From assembly GCF_019303495.1 (NCBI RefSeq), contig NZ_JAEVFI010000032.1, positions 66,814-130,813 on the forward strand: a stretch of DNA of 64,000 bases. The letters run 5' to 3'. This document shows, in pieces, positions 61,416 to 64,000 of this stretch. A model generated the notes under the pieces. That model saw nothing but the letters and a program-made list of their open reading frames with translations. It made no database searches and had not been told where the DNA came from. Source of the stretch: Streptomyces sp. JJ66. Its GTDB lineage: Bacteria; Actinomycetota; Actinomycetes; Streptomycetales; Streptomycetaceae. Position numbers and translations under genes: made by a program. How positions within the stretch are numbered: the stretch's first letter is position 1; the number at the start of each line of letters is the position of its first letter.

Positions 61416-62414
61416 GTGGAGCCGCGTGAGTTGTGGGAGAGGAACACGGTGCTGGCCGAGGCGTTCTGCACCAGCGACGACCGGGTGCGCGAGGCGCAGA
61501 CCGTGCTGGACGAGGCGCAGGCCGAACGCACCCGAATGCTGGCCGCGTTCGCGGTGACCGTCGGCAATGACGGAGCCGTGGCCGACCTGATGGGGCTGCA
61601 CGAGCGCGAGGTGCGCGTCGCGCGCCGTACGGTGGGCAAGGAGGACGCCCGCACCATGGCCTCCGGCCTGCTCACCCCGTCGCCCGGCCCCGACCCCGAT
61701 TCCGCGCCCGGAACCGAGGAGCAGGCGGCACCGGAACCGGTGCCCGGCGGCGTCACGCTGAACGACCTGCTGCAGCAGCCGCACGCGGACGTGCACGTGC
61801 CGCGCCCGCGCGTCGAGGCCACCGAGCCGACGGGCCCCGAGCCCCAGCCGGTCGCCCCCCACCCGGTCGCGCACAACCCGTACGCGACGCCAGCAGCCCC
61901 CGCCCAGCCGTACGCGGCGCAGCAGCACGCGGCCCAGGCGTACACCACTCAGGCCCACGCGGCGCACCCGTCTGCGGCCCACCCGCACGCTGCCCACCCG
62001 CACGCTGCCCACCCGCTCACTCACCAGCCGTTCACCGCACCGGAACGGCCGGAACCGACGGAACCGCCGGGAACACGGTCCCCTGGCCCCTCCGCGCCCC
62101 GGTCCGAGGCGGCCCGTGAGGCGGAGGCGTGGTCGTCCTCCATGGACTCGGTGCTGGTGTGGAGCTGGCAGTCCGGAGTGGACCTCCAGTTCGTCGCGGA
62201 AGAACTGGGTCTGGACCTGCGCGCGCTCCTCGTCCGGGTCCAGACGCTCGCGGCCGAGGGCCGCCTGTCGCTGCACGCCCCGCCGCCGCCCGCCTCGTCC
62301 GACACCGCGGGCCGCCACCGGCGCCGGCAGGGCAGCGGCCAGCCCGAGGAGTACCCCTACGTCACCACGCCGACGGACGTCCTGGGTCCGTTCACCACGC
62401 CCGCCTACCGCTGA
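61416..62414 (+). CDS. Hypothetical protein with N-terminal helical domain and His/Ala/Pro repeats
   Basis: 332 aa. Residues 1-75 are helical (VREAQTVLDEAQAERTRMLA) and may form a helix-turn-helix (DLMGLHEREVRVARRTVG). The middle is low complexity with repeated AAHPHAAHP. A second short helical domain near 235-285 (SVLVWSWQSGVDLQFVAEEL) again resembles a DNA-binding or regulatory motif. I recognise no named family. Neighbouring genes give no clue. Confidence 0.72.
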   Translation: MEPRELWERNTVLAEAFCTSDDRVREAQTVLDEAQAERTRMLAAFAVTVGNDGAVADLMGLHEREVRVARRTVGKEDARTMASGLLTPSPGPDPDSAPGTEEQAAPEPVPGGVTLNDLLQQPHADVHVPRPRVEATEPTGPEPQPVAPHPVAHNPYATPAAPAQPYAAQQHAAQAYTTQAHAAHPSAAHPHAAHPHAAHPLTHQPFTAPERPEPTEPPGTRSPGPSAPRSEAAREAEAWSSSMDSVLVWSWQSGVDLQFVAEELGLDLRALLVRVQTLAAEGRLSLHAPPPPASSDTAGRHRRRQGSGQPEEYPYVTTPTDVLGPFTTPAYR

Positions 62415-62453
62415 CGCACGCGCTCCCACGGCCTCGCGACGCGCACCCCACGC

Positions 62454-62488
62454 CGGTGCGCGGTGCGCGGTGCGCGGTGCGCGGTGCG
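62454..62488. repeat. 7-bp tandem repeat CGGTGCG x5
   Basis: Five perfect copies just after the hypothetical gene. The rest of the 355-bp gap 62415-62769 shows no gene. Confidence 0.9.
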
Positions 62489-62769
62489 CACCACGCCGAC
62501 GGCCAGCGCGCGCCCGTCCCGCGCCCCGGGCAGACTGAGCGCGGGTGCACGGCGCTGGTCGGAGTTCGGCGTGCGCGGGCGCGTGAAATGCGCGGTCCTC
62601 AGGCGCCAACGCGCCCATGTGCTCCGGTGCGACCAGACGCGTCGGCCCGGGGCCTTGCCGGGGCGCGTGGCGGGGGTTTCCGTGGGTAATACCGCACCCG
62701 CGGCCAGGGGGCTGACCGGGTACCACCCCGCGCAGCACGGCAGGGGTTGGTTCCACGATCGTCGAGGGA

Positions 62770-63000
62770 GTGACCTGGAAAGTGCCCGAACGCAGAGGTC
62801 CTGTGCCGCCGTCCAGTCAGGCCCCCGAAAACGTACCCACCCTGGCCGCCGCCGGGCCGCCGCCGCACCAGAGGTACAGCAGCGGGCAGGCCCCGCACTC
62901 CGTACCCGAGCCCACGCCGGCCTTCGCCGTGCCCGCCGGAGCCCTGCGCCGGGCCGAAGCCGACGAGGGCGTTTCCGGGCGGGCGGGTAACCCGCGATGA
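62770..63000 (+). CDS. Pro-rich disordered peptide coupled to prenyl synthase
   Basis: 76 codons, low complexity (VPERRGPVPPSSQAPENVP ... PTPAFAVPAGALRRAEADEG), with no membrane segment. Its stop overlaps the next start as ATGA, so translation is coupled. The GTG at 62770 has GAGGGA too close; a GTG at 62782 is better spaced from it. It might be a regulatory or partner peptide, or simply the start of an operon leader. No family recognised. Confidence 0.5.
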   Translation: MTWKVPERRGPVPPSSQAPENVPTLAAAGPPPHQRYSSGQAPHSVPEPTPAFAVPAGALRRAEADEGVSGRAGNPR

Positions 63001-64000
63001 CCGCCCTGCCCGAGGGTGCCGCCCCCCTTGACCTGCCCCACATACGCACTCGCGTCGATACCGTCCTGGCCGACTTCCTGCGAGCCAAGACGCGGAGCGC
63101 GGCGGCCCGGGCGTGGCCGGAGGAGATCACCACCACCCTGCACGGCTTCCTCTCAGCCGGGGGTAAACGCCTGCGCCCCACCTTGTGCGTGGTGGGCTGG
63201 CACGCGGGCGGTGGCGGCAGCCCCGCCCCGGCCTCGGTCCTGCGGGTCGCGGCGGCGTTGGAGATGTTCCACGCCTTCGCCCTCATCCACGACGACATCA
63301 TGGACCACTCCCTCACCCGCCGAGGCCAGCCCACCGCCCACCGCGCCCTGGCCGCCTTCCACCAAGGGCGCGGCGACGCCGATCAGCTGGGCGTCCACAG
63401 TGCGATCCTTCTCGGCGATCTCGCCCTGGTGTGGTCCGACGAACTCCTCCACGCCGCGGACCTCACCCCCACCCAACTCGCCGCCACCCTCGACATCGTC
63501 GATCTCATGCGGACCGAGTTGGTCTACGGCCAGTACCTCGACCTCTGCGCCACCGGACACCCCACCGACGACGTCGAACGCTGCCGAAAGATCGTCCGCT
63601 ACAAAACCGTCCGCTACACCCTCCGCCACCCCCTGGCCATCGGTGCCACCCTCGCCGACGCGGAACCGGCCGTGCACGCCGCCCTGGACGCCTACGCCCA
63701 CCCCGTCGGTGAGGCGTTCCAGCTGGCCGACGATCTGCTCGGCGTCTACGGCCACCCCGACGAGACGGGCAAATCCCGTCTGGACGACCTGCGCGACGGC
63801 AAGCACACGCTGCTCACCGCCCTCGCCCTCCGCCACGCCTCCCCGGCTGAGCGGCACACCCTGCGCACCCTCCTCGGCGCCCCCGGCCTCACCGACGCCG
63901 ACGCCGACCGCGTGCGCGCCATCCTGGACGCCACCGGTGCCCCCACCCGCGTCGCCGACCGCATCCGGGCCTGCCGCAGGCAAGCCGAACACCTCCTTGA
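62997..64000 (+). CDS. Polyprenyl/geranylgeranyl diphosphate synthase-like, partial at right edge
   Basis: Trans-prenyltransferase joining IPP to allylic diphosphates. GGKRLRPTL is the IPP site, the first Asp-rich motif is DDIMD (residues 99-103) and the second is DDLLG (245-249) followed by GHPDETGKS. It resembles CrtE-type GGPP synthases of Streptomyces, with the family phrase GDLALVWSDELL and YGQYLDLCATG. The reading frame is still open at base 64000 after 334 codons, so only the extreme C-terminus is missing. It probably begins a terpenoid or carotenoid operon. Confidence 0.85.
   Translation, partial: MTALPEGAAPLDLPHIRTRVDTVLADFLRAKTRSAAARAWPEEITTTLHGFLSAGGKRLRPTLCVVGWHAGGGGSPAPASVLRVAAALEMFHAFALIHDDIMDHSLTRRGQPTAHRALAAFHQGRGDADQLGVHSAILLGDLALVWSDELLHAADLTPTQLAATLDIVDLMRTELVYGQYLDLCATGHPTDDVERCRKIVRYKTVRYTLRHPLAIGATLADAEPAVHAALDAYAHPVGEAFQLADDLLGVYGHPDETGKSRLDDLRDGKHTLLTALALRHASPAERHTLRTLLGAPGLTDADADRVRAILDATGAPTRVADRIRACRRQAEHLL

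Overview
The window is very GC-rich, densely packed actinobacterial chromosome with strong G/C at third codon positions and many GTG starts. The gene content points to Streptomyces or a close streptomycete: SigE-CseABC cell-envelope stress module, Lsr2, GlnR, mycothiol biosynthesis (mshA, mshD), ClpC preceded by ClgR-type boxes, SoxR and radA-disA. No rRNA, tRNA, CRISPR array or intact insertion sequence is visible.

Layout. 0.2-4 kb: an XRE/TPR regulator, an orphan sensor kinase and a MidA-type methyltransferase. 4.1-9.7 kb: a tightly coupled cofactor operon (DUF2520 oxidoreductase, panC, nadB, nadC, coaX) for pantothenate/CoA and NAD. 9.7-14 kb: a TetR regulator with a perfect operator and a gutted target gene, small hypotheticals, a BlaI regulator, an ArgA-like acetyltransferase, lsr2. 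14-22.3 kb: clpC, an unusual radical SAM protein, and sigE-cseA-cseB-cseC. 22.4-29.5 kb: genome maintenance (mutY, disA, radA) and a sigma-like/anti-sigma-like/BACON membrane fusion protein. 29.5-36 kb: DUF3224/WYL pair, a Cys-rich protein, Ppx/GppA, a TIM-barrel isomerase and ilvD.

36-40.15 kb is the accessory part: a Phd antitoxin whose YoeB-like toxin survives only as a stub, an ACP-ketosynthase-hydrolase operon, a secreted protein and the 3' tail of a TnpB (IS200/IS605) element butted against the next gene's stop codon. 40.1-48.9 kb: nitrobindin, a micro-protein, DsrE, a sulfurtransferase-DUF1416 operon behind a Cys-codon leader peptide, LmeA, MoaD-like protein, glnR, a LacI regulator, soxR and an FMN reductase. 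49-60.6 kb: secreted 5'-nucleotidase, mshD, ppk-CHAD-NUDIX operon, a second NUDIX, a methyltransferase, mshA and YbjN. 60.6-64 kb: two lineage-type hypotheticals and, running off the right edge, a GGPP-synthase-like prenyltransferase preceded by a coupled disordered peptide.

Functional threads are redox and thiol homeostasis (mycothiol, SoxR, sulfurtransferase), envelope stress, DNA integrity with c-di-AMP, and nitrogen/phosphate metabolism. Many genes have a TANNNT -10 element 6-8 nt before the start codon, implying leaderless transcripts. I used this to choose several starts.
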